Notes under the pieces: generated by a model
Seen by the model: the letters and a program-made list of their open reading frames with translations, nothing else
What the model was told of the DNA's origin: nothing
Database searches by the model: none
From: Antedon mediterranea
Lineage: Eukaryota > Echinodermata > Crinoidea > Comatulida > Antedonidae
DNA: 64,000 bases
Direction: 5' to 3'
NCBI RefSeq assembly: GCF_964355755.1
Contig: NC_092674.1
Coordinates: 11,291,001 to 11,355,000, forward strand
Program-made: the position numbers and the translations under genes
Shown: positions 23,338-33,064 of the stretch, in pieces
Numbering within the stretch: the first letter of the stretch is position 1
Layout of the letters: every line of letters starts with the position of its first letter

Positions 23338-23869
23338 GATAAAAAGTGAGAAACAATTTACTACCTAAGTAGCTCGAACATCGTACTCTAGCTATATACC
23401 TAGCCTGACGTTGTATAGTTGCTGCATTAATTGTCTTTCTATTTTTGCCAGACTCCGTTGATACAAATTGGGGAAAACCCGGTATTTTTGCTGAAAAGTT
23501 AGGAGTCTTCCATTTGTTTTGGCCTCACGATCGATGGAAAAGTGGGTGAATTACAGAAGAAAAACAAAAATATCAATCCGCGCGCGCAATGCATTTTGGG
23601 ATTTACAGCGGGCCGCTATAATTATTAGAATCAACTTTTTTTTCACATTTTTAACCATTTAGAGATGAAAACATTTATCGCAATAGGACCATATAATATT
23701 ATTTTAAGATTAAATATAGTTTGTGATCTTAAAATAGATCTAAAAAACGTAGGGAAGGTGTCTTTAACTAAACAGATTACATACTGTATCTACCCATGAG
23801 ATACAGTACTACATGAGACACTACATTTATAATATAATTAAATGACTTAGGGGAGAGAAATCGAAAAAC

Positions 23870-24010
23870 TCCATTTTCTTGGGAGCAGAAACAGGCCAAA
23901 TTTATTGAAACCGGTTAAAAGGCAGTGCAAAATAACCGGTTAACACCCATTCAATTCGGTGTTAGAACGCCATTTAACCGGTTATCGCTGGGCAACTTTT
24001 AGCTGCAACA
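23870..24010 (+). repeat. Dispersed repeat with three AACCGGTTA palindromes
   Basis: ACCGGTTA occurs at about 23,909, 23,934 and 23,976. The surrounding sequence (GGAGCAGAAA, GTGTTAGAACGCCATTTAA, TCGCTGGGCAAC) recurs in diverged form at 12,505-12,645 and inverted at 46,975-47,045, where the palindromes are decayed. Confidence 0.8.
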
Positions 24011-24239
24011 CTAAATAACGGTTATTTGATTGACAGCTGCTGAACCTGAGTCAACTACACTGCAGTAAGGTTTGAATTCACCGCCAGAACCAATTGCATT
24101 TTGGGTAATTGTATTATGAGCACCCCTGATTTGAACGGTTATTTCGGAGCCCAAATTGAGCAGAAACGTTGTCTTGTTTTTTAAATCTTTTTTAAATAAA
24201 CGGTTAATTTGCGTTATGCAGCAGAAAAAGACCCAATGT

Positions 24240-25175
24240 AATCCGTGAATGAAACATTTACTAAACCATTTTCACACTCTATAAATATGTTACAACTTAT
24301 TAATTACAAGATTGTAAACATTTTAATCTTATGAGGTATTTTAGTGTTTTTACATAAAACTGAACCTTGTAAAATCAAGTTTATGGTTTTACGCAGCCAC
24401 TCTTTAGAACACTTGTATAAATAATCTAATTTTTGTCTTGTAATTATTTATTTCAATAATTACAAGATTACATCAATCTCCCAAATCTCTCAAAAAAACA
24501 TCAGATCAAGAGTTTTGTCTCTCAATTTTTTCGTTTAATAATGGTAGAACAAATGCAGACTCAATAAAATGCATTGTAATGTAAATAAAAAATTCTGATA
24601 CAAATTTCAATCTGTAAATTAATAACCAGTAGATTTCACATCACATAACCCCTGTTTGACCTTTTGCATCCTTGCCGATTCTAAACGCTATCTGCACTTT
24701 ATTGGAAAAATAGATACAGCATACTTCACATCTTAGAAAGATCATTCATCAAGTGATGCTGCTTTAGTTTTTTTTTCTTTCTCATGAACCATGTTTTGGC
24801 AAATGTACGCCATTGTCAGTTTTTATTTTGCGCAAATTGAAACAGTCTGCCCTGCAAGTTATTGCTAGTTTATGGGAAATTCATTTTATCTTTACGACTT
24901 CTACTGCAAACTAATCAATTCACAAATCTGTTAATATTTTCTTTTCATTTCCGATTATAACTGTTTAAGCAATTTTGTAAGCAATAAATGAAATAAAATA
25001 TTGTTTTTCCTTCTCATTTTATTATAAAGTCATATTTGAAAATGAACTTTCTACAATACAAATAATGACCAATAATTACATGAATAATCATTCTTAAACA
25101 TGAATTCAAAGATATTTTAGCATCTTCTTAGTATTGCTTCTGATTTATTTTGCAATATGCTTCCTCCTTGTTGCA
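24240..25175. other. AT-rich DNA, no gene recognised
   Basis: A local inverted pair TAATTACAAGATT/CTTGTAATTATT (about 24,300 and 24,440-24,470) is the only structure seen. Confidence 0.5.
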
Positions 25176-25179
25176 AGCT

Positions 25180-25290
25180 AGGCCTGCGACCTCATCCTTA
25201 TTTGAGTTACCTTTGGTAAATCTATTTGTTAATCATGTTTTTTTTTTGTGGATTTGAATAAAGTTTACCTGAAATATAAATAAAAGAATT
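25180..25290 (+). mobile_element. LINE-like 3' end
   Basis: AGGCCTGCGACCTCATCC, a T-run, then GAATAAAGTTTACCTGAAAT and an AAATAAAAG tail resemble a plus-strand non-LTR 3' terminus. No ORF is attached. Confidence 0.4.
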
Positions 25291-25339
25291 TTCTTTTATA
25301 ACAGTATGTTGATCCTTTCTAGATACATTTCAAGATCTT

Positions 25340-25465
25340 ATCAAGATTATATATCCTGAGATGAGTAGTAGTTTATTAGTCTTATTTATTTTATTTAATT
25401 TATATGTAATTTTTACTTTCTATGGGCCAGAGATTCCGAAATAAAAGATTGAATGAATTACAGAG
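25340..25465 (+). mobile_element. LINE-like 3' end
   Basis: T-rich 3' UTR followed by ATGGGCCAGAGATTCCGAAA and AAAAGATTGAATGAATT, the usual form of a LINE terminus with a short tail. No coding remnant. Confidence 0.45.
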
Positions 25466-25689
25466 ATATTAACAGTTCATATTTAATTGTTTTTGTATTT
25501 TATTGTTTTAAATTATGTACATTTGTTCTATTGTTCCAATTAAAAGTTAGTGATCCTGCATATATTTTTCTATATATTTTATTCTTTTTTTTAGTTTACT
25601 TTGTATGTATATGTATGTATGTTAACTGTTCTCTATATCTTTCAAATTAGGGCTTTTTTTCTGTATTTATATATGTTATAATTTTTCTT

Positions 25690-25745
25690 TACTTTTAAAC
25701 CTTGTAACTGGACCATTTTAAAAAGCAGTACTACGTTAATGAAAA
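25690..25745 (+). repeat. Dispersed repeat, GTAACTGGACCATT family, copy 2
   Basis: TTTACTTTTAAACCTTGTAA and CTGGACCATTTTAAAAAGC are the reverse complement of 12,385-12,445 and 57,095-57,165. This orientation looks like the 3' UTR of a LINE. Confidence 0.8.
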
Positions 25746-25749
25746 TACA

Positions 25750-26865
25750 ATCCACTCAAAACAAAGAATAAATAAAGTAAATGTATTCACATTATTCTTG
25801 ATTTTGTCTAATGAAAAATAATAATAATATAAGGAAAACATTTTGGACTAATGGTTTGTTTAGGGTTTCAAAGTCTTTCGTTTTTATGAAGTGCCAAGTA
25901 ACTACGATTTTACACATGCTCAGATGTAAATTACTGACATTTTCTATCTACAGTAAGTTACAAACATTTTAACAAGTTGAATTATACCCAAATTTTATAG
26001 ACTGTAGATGTATTGAACTCAAATGACCTGTCAGAGAATGTCCTTATTGACCTTTTACTGATTAATTATTATATAATCACAAAGTATCAAATTAGCTTTG
26101 AACTATAGGTAGGATATGCTTGAATGAGAATCACCTTAAATGCCCATTAAACTAATAATGAGTCAAATTCTTTGAAATAAACATACTTAAGTCGACATTA
26201 TCCAATTCTGTAATACATGGATGTATTGTATATTTACCTGTTGACTTCATCCAATTATCTTTGAATAAACAACTTTAGAACTGAACTCTCTCTCTCTATA
26301 GATGTATGGAATGCAGTTCATGTAACAATTATCAATTTTCTTGCGATGTGAATAAGATTACACTTTTTAAAATTTTTAAAATTTATTTAATTCACATTGT
26401 GACAAAATTCATACCACAAATGCAACAAAACTGCGACAAAATATGTATAAATGACTAAAAGTTAGTAAATCATTTCATACGGCATTCCATACTTTAAAAA
26501 AGTTGTGAGATACCATTTTAATATAGACAGACAGAAAAAAATTATATAAAAAATAATTATACAAAACGAAAATAGGAGATCTACATAAACTTTCATATGA
26601 GGTTCCAAGAGGCACCATAAAAAGTTACCAGCGGTAATGGTAAGCGGTAAACAAAAATATAGAATCTATGTATTTCTTATGTTAATTTACACAAAATGCG
26701 GAGTGCATAGGCGGTTGAGCGGAAAGCCATTCAGGATATGGATTTTACAAGGAAAAACACTCCTTGCTTACCGTTACTGCTCGTTTGAATTTACCTTGTT
26801 GATTGGAGCTTGTTAAAATATAATGTAGAAAATGCTAGGTAATGTCGAAACAATCGTTTATGTAT
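25750..26865. other. AT-rich DNA, no gene recognised
   Basis: A short CT microsatellite (26,287-26,299) and a GGTAATGGTAAGCGGTAA motif pair (about 26,633-26,650, with TTACCGTTAC at 26,768) are visible. No gene was supported. Confidence 0.5.
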
Positions 26866-26869
26866 CAAT

Positions 26870-27055
26870 CCACCGCTAATGTAGTAAAACCTCCAGCTAA
26901 TGTAGAAACACCAACAGTTTATGTGGTAAAAAAAAAATCAACACCAGTGATGTAGAATGGTCAACAGCATGTAGAACGGTCAACAGCTGATGTAGTAACG
27001 GAAATTCCCTCACAGCTAATGTAGTTACTATCACCAACAAATGTAGATAATGTTA
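26870..27055 (+). repeat. Degenerate CAGCTAATGTAG tandem repeat
   Basis: CGCTAATGTAGTAAAA, CAGCTAATGTAGAAACA, CAGTGATGTAGAATGG, CAGCTGATGTAGTAACGG and CAGCTAATGTAGTTAC follow one another at 17-30 bp spacing. The same word returns as ACATTAGCTGG and ACATTAGCGG at about 27,830-27,860 in inverse orientation, flanking the next array. Confidence 0.85.
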
Positions 27056-27114
27056 TATTTTACAAACCTATGTCAGAATCATGTGCAAATGCATCTCTTT
27101 ACTTTCTATCAGTC

Positions 27115-27620
27115 TATCCACCTCTCGTAAGCGACCGACTTTCAAAAAGGGGAAATCTCGTAAGCGATCAACTCCCTAAAACAGACCGTACATCATAAGC
27201 AACCACCCTCGTTAGCGAAAACCTCTCTTACACGAGGTGGTCCTTTAAAAGAGGTGGTTGATTACGAAAGGTGGTGGTCCTTTAAAAGGAGTGGTCGCTA
27301 AAATATATAAACGGGTAGAGGTTGTCGCTTACAAGAGGTGATGGTCCTTTACATGAGATTGTATATTACTGTAACTACAAAGGCTGTGGTCACTTACAAG
27401 AGTTAGTGGTCGTAAAGATAGGCGGTCGCTGAAGAGATGTGGTCGCTTATGAGAAGCGGTCCCTTATGATAGGATGAGATCACTTACAAGAGGTGGTCGT
27501 TAATTGAGGTGGTCGATAATCAGAAGCGGTCCCTTAAGAGAGATGGTGGTTGTTTAAGAGAAGTGGTCCCTTACGACAGGTGGTCGATTATAATATGGTC
27601 GAGATAACATGGTCACCTAT
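27115..27620. repeat. Strand-switching GGTGGTCGCTTACAAGAG minisatellite
   Basis: In 27,115-27,232 the units read as CTCGTAAGCGACCA-type words. From about 27,233 they switch to the reverse complement, GGTGGTCGCTTACAAGAG with many variants, for about 390 bp. The unit is about 18 bp. Related strips occur at 35,915-36,100 and in fragments at 42,850 and 3,001. It can fold into a long hairpin around the switch point. No coding function is inferred. Confidence 0.9.
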
Positions 27621-27644
27621 ACATTAGTGGTGGATTGTTCTACA

Positions 27645-27815
27645 TTAACTGTTTCAGTTTCAATTCAGTTTCAATAAACATTTATTTAAGATGGTCATTT
27701 CAAGACAATATATAATAAAATAATATTTTAACAATAAACAATTTATATAAGACCATCTTAGGGATCAAAATTAGAAGTAAAACTTGTCTCACAATGATCC
27801 CTAAATAATAATAAT
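27645..27815 (-). mobile_element. LINE 3' UTR, minus strand
   Basis: Read on the minus strand, GGGATCATTGTGAGACAAG and GATCCCTAAGATGGTC lead to TTAAATAAATGTTTATTG and a TTGAAACTGAA tail. An 8-bp hairpin-like repeat (AGATGGTC) brackets it. No ORF remains. Confidence 0.5.
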
Positions 27816-27940
27816 TTAAACAAAATAAAAACATTAGCTGGCATTTTCTACATTAGCGGTTGTAACAGAGTTACAGTATTCCTCATTGCTACAGAAGTTT
27901 TAACAGAGCTACAGTATCCCTCAAGTCAATAGTTCCTTAC

Positions 27941-28219
27941 ACTACTCCATCCCGTCAACTTTTTAACACCATTTCTACTCTTACCGTTTCTCAACATGCT
28001 GACTATCAAACGGGCTGTCTTGCCTATCGAGCCTCTAAAAATCTCGCCTGAACTAACATCTGCCGTGGGCTTGCTAGAATTACTACCAATGGAAGAATGG
28101 CTACCCGGCAACTTTCCAGGGGTGATCTCAGTGTTCCAAGACCTCAGTGTGAACTTTTCAAACATTCTTTTAATTATAAAGGACCTACATATTTTAACTC
28201 TTTAGACCTTTTTAATTAG
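27941..28219 (+). pseudogene. LINE ORF2 C-terminal remnant
   Basis: One frame runs 92 codons from 27,941 to TAG at 28,217-28,219, with a single internal TGA at 28,049. It encodes TTPSRQLFNTISTLT, then HADYQTGCLAYRASKNLA. After the stop come RMATRQLSRGDLSVPRP and QCELFKHSFNYKGPTYFNSL. The pattern of a Cys/Phe-rich SFxYxGPxxxNSL end is the usual C-terminus of CR1/L2/RTE-like ORF2 proteins. It is followed by a matching 3' UTR. The 5' part is missing and the array at 27.1 kb lies upstream. Not functional. Confidence 0.75.
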
Positions 28220-28485
28220 AAATTTTTAAATTTTAAAAGTAAATTAAAGAATTTTATGCTTAATAATGACTCTCTTTAAATTTTTATCTTCCTGACCTTT
28301 TTCTTTTTTTGCCTTTCTATTGACGTTTTTATATATATTCTTTTTTTAATTTTAACTTTTGTAATATATTTTTTACTTGTAATGTTTTTATGTCGTATTG
28401 TTGAGGGCCCCTCAAAATCAGCTTCTGCTGGCTGGGTCACCCTCTTGAAATATGGTTGAATAAATAATAAATAATAGATAATTGT
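28220..28485 (+). mobile_element. 3' UTR and tail of the preceding LINE remnant
   Basis: A long T-rich stretch leads to GTTGAGGGCCCCTCAAAATC, which contains a GAGGGCCCCTC palindrome. GCTTCTGCTGGCTGGGTCAC and an AATAAATAATAAATAATAG tail follow. The structured GC-rich block before the tail is probably the RT recognition hairpin. Confidence 0.65.
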
Positions 28486-28489
28486 TTGT

Positions 28490-29080
28490 TAGGATACTGC
28501 TTCAGGTAAGCAGATAAAGTCATCTTGTCATTCTTGGGCATTAAAGCATAAATTGGTACAAATGAAGATCAATTTTGCCTAATTTTTAGGATTCATGTAG
28601 AAATTACTGATATGTTCCACACTGATTCAATTGATCTGTATGCCCCAAGGCATCCAATTCAATGCACATAAAATAATGATTATTAATATTTCAATATATT
28701 CAAATAACATATTTGTGTATTAATAGCAAGCATGGGCAATTAAACCATGAGTAGTGGACTTGAGTTTTCACTGTGTATGTGATTTCATAGTTTAGAAAGA
28801 TGCTATTAAAAAGTATTATTATTGAAATTATTGTCATATTGGTTACGAATTACACCAAACAATTATGTACAGAGCATGTCTATCACGCTCAATATTTAAA
28901 TTTTATGGCTTTAAATACTCAAATATGTGGTTCAACAAATAATAATCACACTGATGATATTTCGAAAAATGAAGAAACATGTTTAGACAGAAATAAAAAA
29001 ATGTATGGATTTTTGTTTTCATTTGTGTTCAAAAGTTTGATAGCCTAATCATTAATGGTCTCATAATGTCAGTTTAAAAT
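28490..29080. other. No gene recognised
   Basis: An 82-codon ORF at 28,800-29,048 starts with a hydrophobic stretch (LLKSIIIEIIVILVTNY) that could pass for a signal peptide. It has AT-rich background codons and no splice context, so I leave it as probable chance. Confidence 0.4.
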
Positions 29081-29083
29081 AGC

Positions 29084-29239
29084 ATGCCTCGTGTGGCTTT
29101 GCTTAAAGGTTCCGCACCAAGTTATTTAAGAGATTTACTTTCTGTACGAAATTCAGCTCCCAATACATTGTCAAGGGCTAGTGATGTCAAGCTGACAATC
29201 ATACACACTTTAATGAAAGACATTGATCGCTTTCCGTAG
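29084..29239 (+). pseudogene. LINE ORF2 C-terminal remnant (52 codons)
   Basis: The frame gives LLKGSAPSYLRDLLSV, then RNSAPNTLSRASDVKLT, then HTLMKDIDRFP and a stop. G-x-AP-x-YL-x-DLL is the standard word in the C-terminal domain of CR1/L2-like LINEs. No target duplication, tail or upstream RT was found, so this is a small orphan fragment. Confidence 0.65.
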
Positions 29240-29388
29240 CTGAACCAAGAGTAATATTAAAAATTTGTATGACTAAACACAGTTAAAGTTAATCAAAGAC
29301 TTTTTACTTCAATCAATGTTATGGCAGGATGTAAAGAGCTGCTGATTTTAATTTTATCATAGATATGTTCGCTATATAAATGTTAATG

Positions 29389-30213
29389 TTAGACCCCATT
29401 TACACTTCATGGACGATTTCTTAGCCGGCCCGAAGTCGGCCCGACGCCGGCTTTCTTTTTAGCCCGCAATGTGTTTACACTTACCCAAAAAGCCGGCCTC
29501 GGGCCCCTACTATTGTGTTTACACTCGCGGAAGAGTGCTTGATGATACGATTTCGCTACATTCACGTCATATCCGCTCATGTGCGCCCACCAACAACCGT
29601 CTTAAAAAGTTAATATTATTAAACGTTATCGATCTACACTAGGCTAGGCCTATCGAAATTTAAAAAGAATCAAATAACGGTATTTAACATGGATCAAAAC
29701 AATTGTATTATTGCTAATTACTTCTAATGTTTGCGTCTCGTTTTCTGAAGAATAGCAGTAGATCAATACGCCTTTTTCGCGAAACGGAAGAAATTTTCGA
29801 TCGATGACAAACAATGCCGTGCAACGAAGCGTAACCAACAGAAATAACATAGCGTTTTTAGCCTATTTTTCAGCAATTTTCAGCAATAAGTTTCGTAAAC
29901 TTAAAACTATAGTTGACCCAGAACGTTCATTTTATGACCGCGAGTGTTTACACTATACGAAGTGCCGGCCCGAAGCCCGCAATTGCCGGCCCGAAGCCCG
30001 CAATTGCCGGCCCGAAGCCCGCAATTGCCGGCCCGAAGCCCGCAATTGCCGGCCCGAAGCCCGCAATTGCCGGCCCGAAGCCTACTCCAGACTACGCTCA
30101 AAATTGAGCCGGCTCGAGGCCGGCTCGGTTGTTCCCAGAGTGTTTACACTTTGCACTTTTGGCTGGGAGCCGGCCTCGGGCTCGTTAAAAGCTGAAGTGT
30201 AAATGGGGTCTTA
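29389..30213. mobile_element. 819-bp non-autonomous element with TTA target duplication, Harbinger-like
   Basis: TTA at 29,389-29,391 and 30,211-30,213 bracket GACCCCATTTACACTTCA and its inverse TGAAGTGTAAATGGGGTC, about 18 bp of terminal inverted repeat. A 3-bp TTA/TAA duplication is the hallmark of PIF/Harbinger. Subterminal GC-rich blocks (GCCGGCCCGAAG, GCCGGCCTCGGG) repeat inside. GTGTTTACACT occurs at about 29,471, 29,514, 29,944 and 30,141, with CACTCGCGG/CCGCGAGTG forming a second nested inverted pair. No transposase ORF. Confidence 0.85.
29964..30083 (+). repeat. 21-bp tandem repeat inside the Harbinger-like element
   Basis: Five complete identical units of GCCGGCCCGAAGCCCGCAAT plus T start at 29,964, 29,985, 30,006, 30,027 and 30,048, with a partial sixth at 30,069. 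Because 21 is a multiple of three, the array reads as a seven-residue peptide repeat (CRPEARN) and is open in other frames too. I regard that as incidental. Confidence 0.97.
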
Positions 30214-30219
30214 ATGACT

Positions 30220-32235
30220 CCACCTCACCAGCAAGAATGTAGAATGCAAATGAAACGGTGATACCAATTTCCTAAATATGGTCACATTGTTATAGGCCTA
30301 CTTTAAATTTGCAGAAAAAATAGTCTTGAGTATGACCAGTCTTGCATGAACACATTTTTTCATTCAAACAGGAAATCTATAAAAACTCTTGAAGACATAA
30401 AAGTTTCCATGGGTAAAACCATAAAATACTGCTAAAATAATGTGAGTGAAAGTGAATTATTTCAGACCCAACAGTACAAATATTTTACAGTTGAACATCT
30501 CTCTCAGATATTCATCATGTTCTTCCTATCTAATTTATGAATTTGGTACTGTACCTCCATTATACAAACAAATGTTTACTATATGATTTGGATTTAATTA
30601 AAATGTTTTGACACCCAAATGTATACTACAATTACAGCATCATACTATTACTATAAAATTGAGATGTGCTCTGAATTTAGAGGACTCCACAAAATATCGG
30701 TCAGAATGTGCGGCAAAATGTTTTAGCCTCTATCGATCAAAACTCTCAAAACTGGAAGCCTCCCCGATAAGTGGACACTTTTTCAGGATGTAAGGCAAGT
30801 CTACTTACAATAAATTGTCTTATGCTGTAGAAAAATAACTATAGTGTTTTTCATAGGCCTCTGATATCAAACTGTATCAACCTAATATACTCTGTATTTT
30901 AAAAATGACTCAAATCTCCTTTGACATTTTGGCATTTAAGGTGATCAATGTCAGCATTAAATTGAAATAACTAGCCTCCACATCATAATTTAAATTTATG
31001 TTATCGTTAATAATTAATAAATAGAATTTACGTATCTTATTTCACTATTTAAATTTCCATATTAAGTGCAATAATTACTGTTCAGTTCCATTATATTATT
31101 GGGTTTCAATGGAGAGTACTTGAAATTGTTAATGGCATGATTAAGGAGAAAAAAATAATTTGTTAAAAGTACAACCCGCGCAAATGTGTTTTTCACGTGC
31201 ATTTACAATAAATCTAGATCCAACGAAAGACACAATTTTTCATCCGCAATTCTACAATACTTAATCACCACTGTTTCTATTTAGATGCTTTCTAAAGTAG
31301 CCTTGTTGTTTTCTATTGTGCTTCATACAAAGTTTATTATTATTGTTCAAATTTTAATTAGGATTGTTGTATAAATCATAAATAATAGTATTCAAATAAG
31401 TGTTTATCAGTTGAATAGAGAGAGTATGTTGAAAATTGAATGTGCCGTTTTAAAATGAGTCAGACTGTCAAAACAAATGCAAAATAGGGACCAGATCACA
31501 GGGATTCAACCCCCTATCATTCTGAAACATGAACTATTGTGTTCTTAAAAAGGCCACATGCAACAGAAGTGTTTACACCGGACCTTAATTCAGTTTAAGG
31601 TCTACTGTAAGACGCTTTCCTCTACCACCAGAATTATGGTTGAAATGATGGCTGAATTCAATTACATTATTACAACTAAAAAACAAGTAATTTACAAATA
31701 TGAACCTTTATTTAAATGCAAAAAATTCAATTTAAAATATGTCTTGTCTTGTCTCTTTGGCTTATAGCCATTACGCCACTGTACTTGCATTGAGAACACT
31801 TCCTTCCAAACATATTTTTAACTAATTTTATTATAAAAATAGAATAATTGTTTGGGTAGGAATCAACCTACCGGTACTAACACCAGTATGTTCATATATA
31901 CTGTAGTACCTCTACTACAGGTTTAACATCACCAAGCTTGTACTTTATGGCTACAATGTAGTTTTGGAATCGAGCCTAATCCTAAGAATGATTAAGAACA
32001 TAGTTAGATTATCATACTGGCACACTTTTCATCAACCTTGTGCACTAACATACCTATTAATTAAGACAGTGCAATTTAATGTAGGGTAATCGTGGGAAAA
32101 GTATTGTTACAATAGAAATATTAATCTACAGTATAAATTATGCCTTAGATATTGGAATTGCTTAATATAATAATGCTATACTGATCCTTGATAAATGGTT
32201 AATTTGCAATTTGAAAGATTATAAAGTAAGAACAC
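30220..32235. other. No gene recognised
   Basis: Positions 30,700-30,780 (GTGCGGCAAAATGTTTTAGC, CCTCCCCGATAAGTGGACAC) look like a decayed strip-repeat piece. GGGATTCAACCCCC at about 31,500 resembles an inverted tRNA B-box without partner boxes. The rest is AT-rich. Confidence 0.45.
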
Positions 32236-32240
32236 ACAAT

Positions 32241-32606
32241 GAAAAGGATTATTCATCAAAATAGATAAAATAGACAATAATTATATTATGGCTCAAACAT
32301 AAAGCATGTAAAGATTTGCTGAGAGCATCACCACATGATAAGTAAGATTCTACTACAGAGCGTGGAACTTTGGACAAAATAATAATATCGTGAGGTGGTT
32401 TCCCGAATGATCGTAAAATCAAAACGGTACTGGGTATGACCAACTAGCGTTATTGAAAAGGATTATTCATCAAAATAGATAAAATAGACAATAATTACTG
32501 TATATTATGGCTCAAACATAAAGCATGTAAAGATTTGCTGAGAGCATCACCACATGATAAGTAAGATTCTACTACAGAGCGTGGAACTTTGGACAAAATA
32601 ATAATA
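32241..32606 (+). repeat. Local tandem duplication, period 214-219 bp
   Basis: GAAAAGGATTATTCATCAAA through GTGGAACTTTGGACAAAATA is repeated almost exactly at 32,241-32,388 and 32,455-32,606. The second copy has a 5-bp CTGTA-type insertion near 32,500. The copies are separated by about 66 bp present once (32,389-32,454). The near identity implies a recent event. Confidence 0.95.
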
Positions 32607-32639
32607 ATAATACTTTAGACTAGTATAGTGTAAATTAAA

Positions 32640-32815
32640 GTTTATGAGTTGGATGATGAGAATATTTCATGAGTTAAATAGTGCATGTAAATCATTAATC
32701 GATTGAAATATTCTCTCCATTCAATGAACACAAAACATTCATCAATTATTATATATTATAACATACCTACACTACCGTTGTAAAATAAACTTTTATTCAA
32801 TTTATCCATCATAAT
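32640..32815 (-). repeat. Dispersed repeat (about 160 bp), copy B
   Basis: Reverse complement of the family at 17,985-18,145: AAGTTTATGAGTTGGATGAT, GAAATATTCTCTCCATTCAA and AAATAAACTTTTATTCAATT appear in inverse order. Confidence 0.75.
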
Positions 32816-32849
32816 TCATTGATGAAGAAAAACTTAGAGCCGATTCCCT

Positions 32850-33060
32850 GCAATCATAAAAATGCTATACAATAGTTAATTTGATACAGTTTGGATACTT
32901 CTTTACATCTATCTGAAATTTGTATGTTTCTTATATTTATATTTAATGTTTAAAAAAGATAGACGGACACACAGTTGTTGCATTTCAGTTTCACATCCTA
33001 GCTGTCTCAGATGTTCAGCCACAGTATTTGGGTTTTTAATAACATTTTTATTTGAAACTC
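32850..33060 (+). repeat. Dispersed repeat pair with 37,826-38,045, copy 1
   Basis: CAATCATAAAAATGCTATAC, ATACAGTTTGGATACTTCTT, CTGAAATTTGTATG and CATCCTAGCTG occur in the same order as CAATCATAAAAAAAGCTG, ATACAGTTTGATTAGACTTC, CTGAAATTTACATG and CATCCTAGCTG downstream. Identity is about 70% by eye. Confidence 0.7.
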
Positions 33061-33064
33061 GAAA

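Larger units (their letters stand above)
20633..23767. mobile_element. TTAA MITE family 2, interrupted by a nested LINE
   Basis: TTAA at 20,633-20,636 is followed by AGACACCTCCCTAC. The right end is GTAGGGAAGGTGTCT followed by TTAA at 23,764-23,767. The ends are therefore inverted repeats of about 14 bp flanked by the TTAA target. The non-LINE parts (20,637-20,748 and 23,331-23,763) match 56,457-57,091 in reverse orientation over almost their whole length. Shared words include GTCTTAAATGTAC, AAAAAGTGAGAAACA, CTAGCCTGACGTTGTATAG, GGAGTCTTCCATTTGTTTTG and CGCAATGCATTTTGGGAT. There is no transposase ORF, so it is non-autonomous. Confidence 0.9.

Noticed and set aside
27115-27620. CRISPR array
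   Set aside because: Repeats are degenerate, unevenly spaced and switch strand. There are no unique spacers or cas genes, and the genome is plainly eukaryotic.
27650-27830. Protein-coding exon
   Set aside because: Stops in all frames; better explained as a minus-strand LINE 3' UTR.
28800-29048. 82-codon ORF with signal-peptide-like start
   Set aside because: Hydrophobic start arises from A/T-rich codons (Ile, Leu); no further support.
29804-30202. 132-codon plus ORF with a seven-residue repeat
   Set aside because: It is produced by the 21-bp array inside a transposable element. Other frames and the opposite strand are open too.
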